Position numbers and translations under genes: made by a program. This document shows positions 8,436-20,700 of a stretch of 64,000 nt of DNA, in pieces. The notes under the pieces were generated by a model. It made no database searches, was not told the origin of the DNA, and was given only the letters and a program-made list of their open reading frames with translations. The DNA is from a virus. Where the stretch lies: the IMG/VR virus record IMGVR_UViG_3300042865_000182, positions 43,395 through 107,394 of that record. One strand, 5' to 3'. Position 1 is the first letter of the stretch. The number at the start of each line of letters is the position of its first letter.

Positions 8436-11075
8436 ATGAGATACAGAGTTAAAATAACAGAAGCTCCTGAATTATTCAAAGTAAAAATAACTCAGCCTCC
8501 AAAAGCAAAAACAGGTTATCAAATTGAGGGATCATTGGCTAATGATCTTTCTGCATTTGGTGGTGGTAATCTAAAACTTACAGAACCTAAAGCTGTAGCT
8601 ACTAAAACTATTACTAAGGTGCCTAGAGATCAAGCTAACTTAGAAGCTGAAGGTGGAGAAACTGTATTAACATTTGATCCATCTGGATATCCTTTATTTT
8701 ATGAAATAAAAGGTCCTAGACATAGTGCTAATGGTGTTCCATTAAATCTTCCGGATGATAGTTTTATATTTAGTGATACTAAAGAAATGATAATTAAGGA
8801 TCCTGTTATTCTTAAAATGTTTAATAAATCACCTAAAAAAGGATATACTCCAGCAGATTTATCTAAACAATTTTTATCATTAAATAAATATAGAATGACT
8901 ATGCAGGATCCTACTTCAGATAAAGTAGAGATAAAAACTGCAGAGTTAATGATAAAGAAAAGTATTATTAAACTAGGAGCATTAGCATTAGCTCAGGAAG
9001 CTAAGAAAGGATTCCCACAAGGTATTCCAGCTGTAGCTAAACAATATATGGAAGCTAATGGTATTACTGAACAAGATATACTACCAGATCAACCAGAACA
9101 AGAATCACCAGCACAAGCAGGTCAAGCTATTGATATGGGTCAGGCTATGGCAGAAGGAGCACCTCAACAAGCTATTGAAGCTAATGAACCTCCAATGATG
9201 CCAGATGGTTCTCCTGTTGCAATGCCTGAAGAACAAATGATGCAACAACAACCCCCAATGCAACCAGGTATGAAACATGGTGGAATGTTAAGACACGCTA
9301 ATAAAGGTTTACAAGTTGCATTAAATAAAATCACAGTTAGTGTAAAAAATGCTCTTGATCAAGGAAAAGAAATGGAAGATATCCTTCTTGAGCTTATACA
9401 AAGTAATGTAACCCCAGAAGATCTAATTACAGTATTGGGTAATCTTGCTATTCCAGAAATGAAGGCAAAAGAAATGGTTACAGATGCACTTAATACCTTA
9501 CAAGAACAAGCTGCTCAACAAAGACAAATGATGGCTCAGCAACAAGCAGCTCAAATGGGACAACAACCAGGAATGCAAGCTCCACAACAAGGACAACCTT
9601 CTCCAGAGCAAATGATGGCTATGGCTCAACAGATGCCACAAGAACAAATGCAACAAGCTCCTATGGCTATGTATGGAATGTCTATGGGTGGTTATAATAT
9701 GCCTTTCTATAACAATCCTAATGAAATGGCTTATGGTGGTTTTTTAAGAGAAGCAGGTAATGGTGAAATTGTAAAAGGTAAAAAAGGTGACGTATCTGCA
9801 ACAAAAAAAAGTAAAGCTGAATTTGAATCTTATAAAGGAACTCCAACTACTACAGCTAGTGGTAAAAAAGCTAAATACTTATTTGAATCTAACCCTGAAA
9901 GAGTTAGAAAAGATCAAGCGATAACTAATGCTGGAAATCCCGCAAACTTTAATAGAGGTGCTTGGGAAAAAACTTTATGTGATGAAATAAAAGGCGGATC
10001 AACAGTTGATGATATTTTAAAAAGACACTATAGCGGTCAAGAAGCTTATAGAGCGCAAGTACTAAGCATGTTTGCTGATTGTTTCAAAGAAGCTGAAGAA
10101 AAGTTTAAAGAAAGAGAAGAAGCAATTTACTTAGATGAAGAACCTGTTACAACAACTACTACTGAAGAAGAAGAATGTGTATGTACTGATCCTATGACAG
10201 GTCAAGAAACTGTATTTCCTAAAAATGCTGATGGTACTTGTACTCCATGTGAAGCATATCAAATGGAAGAAAGCCAAATGCAGATGCCTGGGCAAATGAA
10301 ACCAAGAGGATTACAGTATCTTCCTGAAGATAAGTTAAATCTTGGCATTGCCTTAGCTCAAAGATATGAAAATCTTCCTCCTATAATGGGTAAAGCTCCT
10401 GGTGTTAGAGAACAAGCTGAAAGAGTTGATTATATGGGTCAAGCTGAATTAGCAAAAGGTATGACACAAGGTACTATAAATGCAATTCAAAAAATGGCTG
10501 CTAATAATCCTGGCGGAGCTTTAGCTGCTATGTTTGCAGCACAAAGAGGATCTCAAGGAGACATAATTAACTTAGCATCTCAAACAAATGCACAGAATGC
10601 AGATAGAGCCACAGCTTTAAATAAAGCAAATACACAACATCAGTGGAATCAATTACTATTAGATAAAGATGCATCTGATATATATAACCAAAGACAAGCA
10701 ACTTGGGCAAGTAATAAAGCACAAGATTTTAGTAATTACTGGGCTAATGTAGGTGATAAATTTGCTAAGATGAAAGGTAATGCTAGAACACTTGCTGCTG
10801 TTAATGAAGCTCAAGGTATGAAATGGAATATTGATCCTATTACAGGTGAAGAGTATTATGTTAATGCAAATAATAAAGTTATTACACCAGAGAAACCTGC
10901 TGAAGATTTTGCAACAAAAATGGCAAGATTTAAAGCTATGGGTATTACTGATAATTCAGATGTATTAAGAGCAATGGATCTTGAAAGAAAAATGAATGTA
11001 ACTAAGTTTGGTGGTATAGCATATAAAAATGGAGGTTATGTTTATGCTGATATTTTATATCCATTTATACTGTGA
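8436..11075 (+). CDS. Virion cargo-type protein, Gln/Met-rich with four-Cys motif
   Basis: 879 residues. The first 130 or so residues (EGGETVLTFDPSG, KGPRHSANGVPLNLPDDSF, IFSDTKEMI) match a conserved structural-protein segment I recall from Bacteroidota phages; its function is unknown. Residues about 200-430 are Gln/Met/Pro-rich low complexity with KHGG, MGGY and AYGG motifs. C581-x-C583 and C602-x-x-C605 (ECVCTDP, GTCTPCE) could bind zinc. The C-terminal third is alanine/asparagine-rich and helical. The end has KFGG and KNGGYVYADI. The start lies 5 bases after the previous stop. Probably packaged or tail-associated, inferred from position and the shared GG motifs. Confidence 0.55.
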   Translation: MRYRVKITEAPELFKVKITQPPKAKTGYQIEGSLANDLSAFGGGNLKLTEPKAVATKTITKVPRDQANLEAEGGETVLTFDPSGYPLFYEIKGPRHSANGVPLNLPDDSFIFSDTKEMIIKDPVILKMFNKSPKKGYTPADLSKQFLSLNKYRMTMQDPTSDKVEIKTAELMIKKSIIKLGALALAQEAKKGFPQGIPAVAKQYMEANGITEQDILPDQPEQESPAQAGQAIDMGQAMAEGAPQQAIEANEPPMMPDGSPVAMPEEQMMQQQPPMQPGMKHGGMLRHANKGLQVALNKITVSVKNALDQGKEMEDILLELIQSNVTPEDLITVLGNLAIPEMKAKEMVTDALNTLQEQAAQQRQMMAQQQAAQMGQQPGMQAPQQGQPSPEQMMAMAQQMPQEQMQQAPMAMYGMSMGGYNMPFYNNPNEMAYGGFLREAGNGEIVKGKKGDVSATKKSKAEFESYKGTPTTTASGKKAKYLFESNPERVRKDQAITNAGNPANFNRGAWEKTLCDEIKGGSTVDDILKRHYSGQEAYRAQVLSMFADCFKEAEEKFKEREEAIYLDEEPVTTTTTEEEECVCTDPMTGQETVFPKNADGTCTPCEAYQMEESQMQMPGQMKPRGLQYLPEDKLNLGIALAQRYENLPPIMGKAPGVREQAERVDYMGQAELAKGMTQGTINAIQKMAANNPGGALAAMFAAQRGSQGDIINLASQTNAQNADRATALNKANTQHQWNQLLLDKDASDIYNQRQATWASNKAQDFSNYWANVGDKFAKMKGNARTLAAVNEAQGMKWNIDPITGEEYYVNANNKVITPEKPAEDFATKMARFKAMGITDNSDVLRAMDLERKMNVTKFGGIAYKNGGYVYADILYPFIL

Positions 11076-11140
11076 TAAACTTAACAGGTTTATTAAACTT
11101 ATAAAATTTTAATAGTTTTACAATATAGAATTATAAACAT

Positions 11141-14100
11141 ATGGGTACCTATTTACAAGGAGTTCAATCTATAATACCATCTATTCAACCACATGATACT
11201 GGATTGAATATGGTTGCTAATTTATTGCAACTTAAGCAAAATCAATATGATTCAAATTATAAGCAGTTAAACAAAATGTATGGTCAGTTTTATTATGCTG
11301 ATCTTACAAGAGATGACAATATTAAAAGGAGAGATGCAACAGTTCAACAAATTGACTTAGACTTAAAAAGAATAGCAGGTTTAGATTTATCTTCTGAACA
11401 AAATGTGCAACAAGCTATGCAAGTATTTAAGCCTTTCTATGAAGATGGTGCTTTAATGAAAGATATGGCTTGGACAAAAAACTTTAATAATACATATGGT
11501 GCTGCAGAAGGTTTGCTTAAAAGTGATGATGAGAAAGCTAGAAAACAGTATTGGGATGATGGTATAAGAGAATTACAATATAGGAGAGAGGAATTTAAGA
11601 ATGCTACTCCCGAAGAAGCAATGGGTGCTGGTAATGTAGTTTATACTCCATATATAAATGTAGCTGAGAAAACTAGAGAGCTTGCAAAAAAAGCTGGTTT
11701 ATCATTTGAAAAAACTAGCATGAGTGCAGATGGTAAGTGGATACTTAAAAATAAAAATGGACAACTTCTTGTTGAACCCTTATCTAATTTATTTGAAGCT
11801 GAGTTAGGAAGAGATCCAGCAGTACAAGCTGTGTATAAAACACAGGCATATGTAAATCGTAAAGATTTTGCAAGAGGTGAAGCAGGTAAGTTTGGTGGAG
11901 AGAGAGAGGCTGAAATGGAATATTTAAGAGATGCCTATGGTAAAATGAAAAAAATTACAGAAAATAGACATGCTGATAAACAAGCCAATGCTAAAGTCTA
12001 TGATTCTCAAATTGCAGATATACAAAAACAAATAAAACAACGAGGGTCAGATCCTTTATTAGAAAGAGAACTTGAAAAATATCAAGAAGCAAAAAAAGTT
12101 AATGATGAGATATTAGGTAAATTAGATGAACAATTAAATCAATTTAACAATGCATACTCAAGCAGTGGTAACACAAGTACTGGTCAATTTCAAAATCCTT
12201 ATAAGGATATAAATCAACTTAGAAATGTAGTTGATGGCAACATGGCTAACATGTTAATGAATGAAGACTTAATGAATGCTGCTACAACTTTAGCATATAC
12301 AGATGCTAAAGAAGACTTTAAAGAAAATCCATATGCTGTATTAGATGTTAAGCATGCACATCAAATGTCTGAGATAAATGCAGCAGGTTCTTGGAGATAT
12401 CAAACTGAACAATTAAAAGCTCAAAGTAGATTACAAGCAATACAAGCCAAGGCTTATTATGATGAGTTTACTTATAGTGGAGAAAAGAAAGCTGCTAAAG
12501 CGTCATCTTCAAGCTCTTCTGGTAAAAGTTTATCATACCAAGATGTTGCAACAGCTAACTTAACTATAAAAAATCCTGATGCATCTGAAGAAGATAAAAA
12601 AGAAGCTAGAGAAACAATAATTAAATTTGAAAAACAAGAACAAAAAGAACAAGAAGGTTCATTTAAAACTAAAGACAGAGAAAGTGCAACTGTATTACCT
12701 GGTCAAAATACACTTGATTTAGCTACAAAAGGTGGTACTACTATGTTTGATGCACAAGGTAAACCTGCTATGGTAGCTTTAATCAACATGTATAAAAAAC
12801 AAATGGCTGCTGATTTAATGACAAAACAACAATTTGCACAAGCAATGGGTCTTAATTCTCATGTATTAAATGAAGGTCAATTAAAAAGTCCAGCATATCA
12901 AGGTAAAGGTGAGGGTGGATTACCATCATATACAGAAATGCATGAGTTAGCAACAAATCCAGATAAGTTATTAGAAAAGGTAAATTCTAAAAATGGCTTT
13001 GAGTATATCATGACTATGACTAATATGAAAAAAGCACCAACTGTTGTAACCAGCCCGACTAAAAAAATTGACCCTTATCTTGAAGCTGATGCAAAGAAAA
13101 GAGGTTATGCTATTTACACTAGAGATGCATCAGGTAAAACAAATCTTTATAAAGACTATAGTCCACAAAATAATGCATATTCAAGAAACCCAGAGTTTAA
13201 TTATTTAAACACTGTTATATCTAATGGTGCAAAATACATAAATACAAATCCAAAAAATACTCCAGTTCAAGAAGCACTTGATCAAGGACTTGGTCAAAAA
13301 CTTGTAAATGCAAATCTTATTACAGATAACATGCAGGATTACAAGAACTATAGAGATAAAAGTAAACAAGCTGTAATAGATCATATGTATGGCAAGCTTG
13401 AGAAAGATCCTGAAATGATTAAAAATTTTGGGACACCAATCTTTAAGAATGGTAAATATACAGGAACTGATATGAGTAGATTAAGAGAGGAGTTGGAAAA
13501 TATGTATACTTACTCTGGTAATCTTAATACTGACTATAAACCAAAAACTAACTATCAATTAGAAGCTGAAAGAGAAAGATATGTAAGAAATACACCTTTG
13601 TCAACAGGTAAAAGTGTATTAGGTGTTCCTGATTGGAGACGTACAATATATTCTCAAGATAAATTTGCTGCAGCAATTGAACAAGCAGGAGAAGATGCAG
13701 CTGGAGGTGGTAATTATTATAATTTAAAAGATATTGATAAAACAGAAAAAGATGTAAGTGAAGGGCTTTCTAGTAAATTTGCTACCGAATTTGCAAATAG
13801 TATAAGAGCTATTTACAAAGATGAAGCAATGACAAAAGAAGGTACAGCAATTGATGTAACTAGTAATATTCCTGTCCCAGGATTTAGACAAGTTTCTGAT
13901 GGATCTGGTGTGGGTATGTTAGGTTTATCCACAACAGTAAACTTAGCCGCAAACACAGATGGTACTCAAGCATTTTATCAATTTTTAAATAACTGGGATA
14001 ATCTTAAAAATAATCTTGATGGTTTAGAAAGTGTAATCAGCTTTAAAGGAACAACTGTAACTGGTTTTAATTCTGGTAAAGTTGATGAAGATAAAAAATT

Positions 14101-14764
14101 TGCTGATAGCACAACCGGTTTAGGTAAAAGAATACTTGATGAGTTTATTAAATGGACTTCAAATCATGGTACTGCTGCAGATAAATTTGACATGGATGCC
14201 CAAAGAGTTGCTGTACAAAATATGGATCTTGGATCTATGACATTAATGTTACCTGAAAAATTCTTAAAATCAATTCTTAAAGATGAAGAAAAAAATCCTG
14301 ATGGTTATTTAGGAGAAACAGATTATGAAAATCTTACTAAATATGGTTTGTCAGTTATTGCACCAAATTCTAAATTTGATAATATAATGCATAATTCTAT
14401 GACTACTCCTCTTGCTGCTCATGTTAATTACAGAGGTGATTATACATATGAACATCCAACAGGACTTGGGACTTATAGAATTAGAAAAGGTGGTGAAAAT
14501 GAACCTGAGTTCATTAGTGAACTTACATATAAAAGATATGATGGTTCTATAATTGGATCACCAATTACCAATTCAAGTGTAAATTTTGGTAGAAACTTAG
14601 AAGGAGACATGGATGATGCAATTGGTGAATTAAATGATTGGGCATCATTTGGTATAAAACAAGTAATGCAACAACAACAAAATATTCAAATGCAAACTCC
14701 AGCAAATGTAATTCAAAATCAACCAGCACAACAACAATCATTTAATTTTGGACAACCTGATTAA
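11141..14764 (+). CDS. Large virion protein of unknown function, helical
   Basis: 1207 residues, not recognised beyond its place in the crAss-type cargo cluster. It begins MGTYLQGVQSIIPSIQPHD and is mostly charged, helix-rich sequence with probable coiled coil at about residues 45-330 and 390-440. A Ser-rich linker (ASSSSSSGKS) follows around residue 453. The C-terminal half has mixed strand/helix character. No signal peptide, membrane segment or catalytic motif is visible. The last 40 residues are Gln-rich. It is preceded by 65 AT-rich non-coding bases, the longest gap in the left arm after the window start, and is followed 8 bases later by the first giant gene. It may be an internal (ejected) protein. 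Confidence 0.5.
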   Translation: MGTYLQGVQSIIPSIQPHDTGLNMVANLLQLKQNQYDSNYKQLNKMYGQFYYADLTRDDNIKRRDATVQQIDLDLKRIAGLDLSSEQNVQQAMQVFKPFYEDGALMKDMAWTKNFNNTYGAAEGLLKSDDEKARKQYWDDGIRELQYRREEFKNATPEEAMGAGNVVYTPYINVAEKTRELAKKAGLSFEKTSMSADGKWILKNKNGQLLVEPLSNLFEAELGRDPAVQAVYKTQAYVNRKDFARGEAGKFGGEREAEMEYLRDAYGKMKKITENRHADKQANAKVYDSQIADIQKQIKQRGSDPLLERELEKYQEAKKVNDEILGKLDEQLNQFNNAYSSSGNTSTGQFQNPYKDINQLRNVVDGNMANMLMNEDLMNAATTLAYTDAKEDFKENPYAVLDVKHAHQMSEINAAGSWRYQTEQLKAQSRLQAIQAKAYYDEFTYSGEKKAAKASSSSSSGKSLSYQDVATANLTIKNPDASEEDKKEARETIIKFEKQEQKEQEGSFKTKDRESATVLPGQNTLDLATKGGTTMFDAQGKPAMVALINMYKKQMAADLMTKQQFAQAMGLNSHVLNEGQLKSPAYQGKGEGGLPSYTEMHELATNPDKLLEKVNSKNGFEYIMTMTNMKKAPTVVTSPTKKIDPYLEADAKKRGYAIYTRDASGKTNLYKDYSPQNNAYSRNPEFNYLNTVISNGAKYINTNPKNTPVQEALDQGLGQKLVNANLITDNMQDYKNYRDKSKQAVIDHMYGKLEKDPEMIKNFGTPIFKNGKYTGTDMSRLREELENMYTYSGNLNTDYKPKTNYQLEAERERYVRNTPLSTGKSVLGVPDWRRTIYSQDKFAAAIEQAGEDAAGGGNYYNLKDIDKTEKDVSEGLSSKFATEFANSIRAIYKDEAMTKEGTAIDVTSNIPVPGFRQVSDGSGVGMLGLSTTVNLAANTDGTQAFYQFLNNWDNLKNNLDGLESVISFKGTTVTGFNSGKVDEDKKFADSTTGLGKRILDEFIKWTSNHGTAADKFDMDAQRVAVQNMDLGSMTLMLPEKFLKSILKDEEKNPDGYLGETDYENLTKYGLSVIAPNSKFDNIMHNSMTTPLAAHVNYRGDYTYEHPTGLGTYRIRKGGENEPEFISELTYKRYDGSIIGSPITNSSVNFGRNLEGDMDDAIGELNDWASFGIKQVMQQQQNIQMQTPANVIQNQPAQQQSFNFGQPD

Positions 14765-14772
14765 TAAAAGCT

Positions 14773-17700
14773 ATGCCAGAAAATATTCCTTTAAGTAATA
14801 GATTATTATCCTCAGCAGGTATTAATCCATATGAGCAACAACAAAGTAATAAAGTTGAACCACCTCCATTTTTACAAAATGATATTAGTAAACAACTAAA
14901 TGGAAATGTACAAAAACCATTAACAGATGAAGAATATGTAGCAGAACGTGGTATGAAATGGTTGGGTAGAAGTTTGGGCAGACAAGATAGAAATGCTCAA
15001 ATGACTCCTTATACATATAATGCAGGTGCAGGTAGTAATTCTTTTTATAAAACGTATCGTGCATTTGGTCAAAAAACATTTGATGAAGTTGGATTCAGTC
15101 CCTTTAAAAATAATGATGAAGCTTTTAATGCACAAACTAGTTTTTTAGATAGATTTTCAAGAACTATAGTACATGGTTTTGCACCATTATTTGCAAGAGG
15201 TTTTGTATCTGGTCCTAAGAGTATGGCAAGAATGCTACAAGGAGATTTTGGAGATGATCCTGAAGATGCAAGAAAATATGCTGAAGCAGCTGCAATAGCA
15301 CAAGATACTTCAGGAGGTGTTGGTGCTTTCTTTAATAATAGCCTAATGAATTTTGGTTATAGTGCAGCTATTATTACTGAAGCTATTGCAGAAGAACTTG
15401 CATTAAGTGCAATGGGTGGTATTGGTGGTGCAGCAAACTTGCCTAGATTTTTTGCTAAATTAGGTAAAGCTGCTAGTGGTGTTAAAGGATTTTCTACAGT
15501 AGTTGATACAGCTGCTGGTTTAGGTAAGTCTATTAAATCACTTACAAATGTAAATAAAGCTAGAGAGTTTTTTAATGCTGCTAAAATTGAAGCGGGTCTT
15601 GAAACAAGATTAGGAAAGTTTGCTAACTTTTTTAATCCAGCAGAAAACTTACTAGAAACAGGACTTGATATTGCAAAAAATACAAAACAACTAAAAGGTT
15701 GGCAAAGATTTAATAATGCAACATTTAAAACTGCAGGAGCATTATATAGAGATGTCCGTAATATAAATATGGCATTATCTGAGGCAAGGCTTGAAGGTGG
15801 CTTTGCAAGAAATGATACATTTGATCAATTGTTTAATGATTATAGAAGTAAACATAATGGTCAACTTCCATCTGAAGAGATGAGAAATGCAATGATGAAA
15901 GAAGCCAATGAAGCTTCTAAACATTCACTTCTTGCAAATACACTACTTATTTATGCTAGTAATAAAATTACATTTGGCAATGTAGTTAATCCTAAATCAG
16001 GATTGTCTAGAGTGATATCTAAAAGAGTTGCTGAAGTTCAAAAAATGGCTGGTAGAACTACAATAAGAGAATTTACCAAAAGAACATTAGCTAGTGGTAA
16101 AGAATTACTTACTCCAAAATTATCAACTGTAAAAGGTATTTGGGCTACAGCAAAAAAACAAGGTGTACAAAAAGCTGTTAAAGGTGTTATTGGTTACACT
16201 AAAGCTAACTTAATGGAAGGTGCACAAGAAGTGCTTCAAGAAGTTATTGCAGATACTGCTAAAAATTATCATTTACAAGCTTTCTATTCTCAACCTGTTG
16301 GTGAATATATGTATACTAAAGCTCAGCTTGATGCAATGAAAGAAAAAGGATTCTCAGGTATTTTAGGAGAAGCTTTTGAAAAACAACGGAGTTGGCAAGG
16401 ACTTGAAACATTTGCATCAGGTTTTGTAATGGGTGCATTTGCATCACCATTAAACAGAGCCTTACCGTTTGCTCAAGAAAAATATATGCAAATCTTTAAA
16501 AATGAACAGTATAAAGCAAATAAAGATATTATAGATAACTATGTAAATAGAATGACTAAATCTGTTAATGATACATTTGCTAAAAATCCTATTGAGTTTT
16601 ATAATTCTAGAATTTTTGGTTTAGGTACTCAAACTGAATTAGCAAATGTAATTGATGGAGGTGATGCAAAGAGTTCTAGAGATGGTAAAGATGAAGCCAC
16701 TATAAAAAGTATTACAGACTTAATTAAGATGGATAGTCTTAATATCTGGACAGATTACATGGAATCTTTAAAAGAATTAACTACTGAAGAGTATGCTGAA
16801 GCTGTTGGTATTTCTGTTGAAGAAGCACAAGGTCATACTGAAAAGTTAGATAAAGTAATTAATAGAGCTAAGGAGATAGAAAAAACATATAACCAATATA
16901 ACAAAAAGTTTCCTAATCCTATTGATCTAAATGACTATGAAAAAGGAACTAAGGAATATGAAAAAGCTGAAATCTATCATACAGCTTGGGAAGAAGGTAA
17001 AAAGAATGTAATTTTCTATCATGAGAATTATAAAGATACTTTAACAAGAATGCAAAGTATTTTTCAATCTATTGCAGAAGAAAAGTTACTTGGTAAGATA
17101 GACCCTAATAGAGTGCAAGCTTTATTTAAAGATGATAAATTAGCTGGTGAAATACAGATACTTGAGAGTGAGGTTGAAGGATTAAGAGGAATGACAGATC
17201 CTGTATCTAAAAGAAAATTTAAGGAAACAGAAAGAACACTGGGTGTTTTAAAAGAGTATCAACAAGATTATGAAAACTTTATGGATCATTTCTTTGAATC
17301 AGGTATGGTTGAAGAAGTAGATACAGAAGGTAAAGTTGTGAGAACTGAATTAGATAATCAAGTAATAAATAAATTAGAAAGCTCATTTAAGAGTTATATG
17401 AAAGCACTTGCTAAGCAAAGTGATGATATAATATTAGATGATAGTATAGATGATGCTTTTGAAAAACTTATTGACTATTATAAATTAGGAAGAGAAGCAA
17501 ATAAACTTTCTGATACAGTAAATATGTTAAATAATCCAGAAGGATTCATGGATCATATTGAGAAAACATATGATTGGATGTATGAGATGTGGAATAACAG
17601 AGAAGAATACATCCGAGACAACATAAATAAGCAGCTTGAAACACTTAAATTTAACCAGTTGTTAAATGACATGGCTGCAGTTGGTGTTTATGTTGACTTA

Positions 17701-20700
17701 AATGCATTTGCAGAATTTAAAAATACAGGAGTAATACCTACTGAATTTTTTGATAATGTTAATAAAAGAGTAATTAAAAAAGGTAGTCCACTATATGAAC
17801 AAGTAGCTAATAGATTTCAAGGTTTAGCAGTTATGCAACAAATACTTGAAGCTAATAAACCAACAAGTGAAAAACAAAAAGAAGAACTAGCTAGACTAGA
17901 TGCAGAAGAAGCTGCTGCAATTGCAAGATTACCTAAAGTTTCTACTAAATTAGTTGTAAGAAATATAGATAATAAAGAAGATTTTAGCTTAAGAGTTGTA
18001 AATGATCAATTATCTGAAGGTCAGAGTGTTGATGTTACTTATGAAGAAGATAGTGAACAAAAATCTGCTGTATTTTATAAAGATGCAAATGGTGTATTAA
18101 GATATGATAATGAGCAAGGTGAGCCTGTTGATCTTAAGTTAAGTGTTAAATTTAATAGTGGACAAATTTTTGAAATACAAAATAGGCCAACAGATGAAGA
18201 TGTTGCAGAAGTAAAAAAACAATATGATGCATTAAGAGCTGAGGCAGCAGAAAAGTTCATTGATGAAGGTATAAAACCATTTACAGCTGAAGATATAGCT
18301 GAGTTAGATGCAATAAATGCTGATACACCAGTAGAAGCAATGCCTGCTGATTTAAAACAACAACTTGTTGATGCTTATGATGATTACAGAGAAAGACCTG
18401 AGAATAAAAACATGTTTCCAGCATCTCTTACTGAAGAAGATTTACAAAATAAATTTGAAATATTTATTAAATCTGAACCAGAAGCATTAGAGATTATTGA
18501 GAAATATGTAAAAGATAAAAAGTTAGAAGCTGCAACAACACCAGCAGGAGAAGTAATAGTTCCTAAAATTACTCTTCCTAATGGAGAAGTTATATCTGCA
18601 GATGAGGCAACTGATGCTATATTAGATGCAACACTACAAAGATATAGAATGCTGATTGCTGAGTTAAGTTCAAAAGGAGATGAAATGACAGATGATGAAA
18701 GAAAGAACTTAGCTATCTATAAAAGCAAAGCCAACATACTTTCTGGATATATTGAAAACAAAAGGATTGGTGAGATGAGTCCTGAACTTAAAGCAGCCAA
18801 AGCTAAAATTGATTTGCTTTTAAAAGAACAAGATAAAATCAAGAAACTAAAAACAGGCTATGATGTAGAAGGAGAGATACTCAGAAGAGTAAGTAATGTA
18901 ATTGAAGTTCTTAAAGATAAGAAATATGAGTATCCAAGAATGCAGGATATCAGAGTTATCTTTAATATGACAATTGGAGCTGGTGGAACAGTATCTGACT
19001 TCATGACTCAATTAAAGAATGCCAAGCTTCCAGGATTTAGTGAAGATACATATGACGCACTTGAAGAAGATATAAAAGAGTTTATGACTCTTACCAGTAT
19101 AACTGATCAAGATGTACTTAAACTTCAACTTGAAGGACTAAAAGAAGATCTTAAAGTAGAAGAAGGTGAGTTTGGTAATCCGGAAAGAGCTCTTGAAATA
19201 AGAAATCAGATAGCTATTCTTGAGAAACAAGTTAAACAAGAAGCTCCTACCACTAATCAAGCTGACATAGAAGCTAAGAGAGCTGAAGGAACTAATGTTA
19301 GAGGTACTACTTATAAAGGAGAAACTACTGAAAAAGATGGATTAAAAGTTACTGAGTATTCTGAGTTTAGACCTGATGGAAAAAGAATTTCTAAAGGTGG
19401 TAGAATAATGTTACCTGCAGAATTTATAGAAGAGTATAATATAACTGATCAAGATTATTTAGATAGTCTTGAAGGAGCTGCAGAAATAAGAGTATATCAA
19501 GTAAGAGTAGGAAAAGATGGTAAATCAAGTATAAGCATACAAGGAACTTTTCCAGAAGGAAATGTAGAAATGGAAGTTGGGGGTAAAGAATCAATTGCAT
19601 CAACTACAACTCCTGTTGCTGATATAGAAAAAAGAACTACAAAAATAATATCTTCAGAAACTGTAGAAAAAGGAAATAAAAAAGGAGAAACAAGAACAGT
19701 AACACAAACTAATTCTGTAGAAGATTTACAGGGTACAACAGTAAGTGTGACAGAGTATGAAGCAAAAGTTGGAGATACTACAGTTACTCTAGGAGGTAGG
19801 AAAATGACTTTTAAAGAGTTTAAAGAAGAATTTCCACTAGATGAGGATTATGAAGAAATACTTGGAGATTGGCCAGATTTAAATGATGATACAATAATTA
19901 CAGTAAGAAAAGTAAAAAGAACTCCGAGTAGTTCAAGGTTTAAAACTGTTGTAACTATTGTTAGCCCTGTATTAGGGGATAAAATGGATGTAATAATTAA
20001 ACAAGATGATGCTAAATATGATGCAGAACTAGATGCTTTAGAAGGACCTGCTAATCAAGCTGAGATAAATGCTAAGAAAGCTGAGTTAAATAAATTAAAA
20101 GAAACTAAAGAAAACCTATCACATCCATATGATAAATTAACAACTGCTGCAGAAAAAGCAAACTGGATTGAGAAAAATACTAGAGTAGTTAGAAGTGCTT
20201 TTAAAACTGATGAAGAGTATATTAATTATTATGAAACTAATAGAAATAAATTTATTAATGCAATAGCTCAAGGAAAATCTAAAGTTGATGCAATGTTAGC
20301 AATAGATTCAATTAATGTTGAGTACTACAGTAATCCTAAAAATGAAAAAGCATTAAATGAAGATTATGCTAATGTGTTGCGCAGTTATGCTGTTCCGTTA
20401 GCTTTAACAAGTGAACAAAAAGCATATACTAGTACTGGTAAAATTGTTTCTTTATTAGATGGTGTTAATATTAAAATTGATGAATTAACTAAAGAAATAG
20501 CTGAATTAGAAAAAGCAACTACTGCACCTGCTGTTGAAGCTTCTGTAAGTTATGAAGATCTAGTAGCTAAATCAAGAAGTGAGGTTGGTGTTATTGGACC
20601 TAACTTGTCTTTTATATTCTTTGGTAATTTACAGAATGCTATTAAAAATGGTCAGGTAAGATCTAAAGAAGAATTAAATAAAATCATAGCTGACTGGAAT

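Noticed and set aside
9500-9760. Gln/Met-rich stretch of the 879-residue protein as a separate repeat or mobile element
   Set aside because: It is codon-level low complexity within one frame, with no repeat unit or inverted ends.
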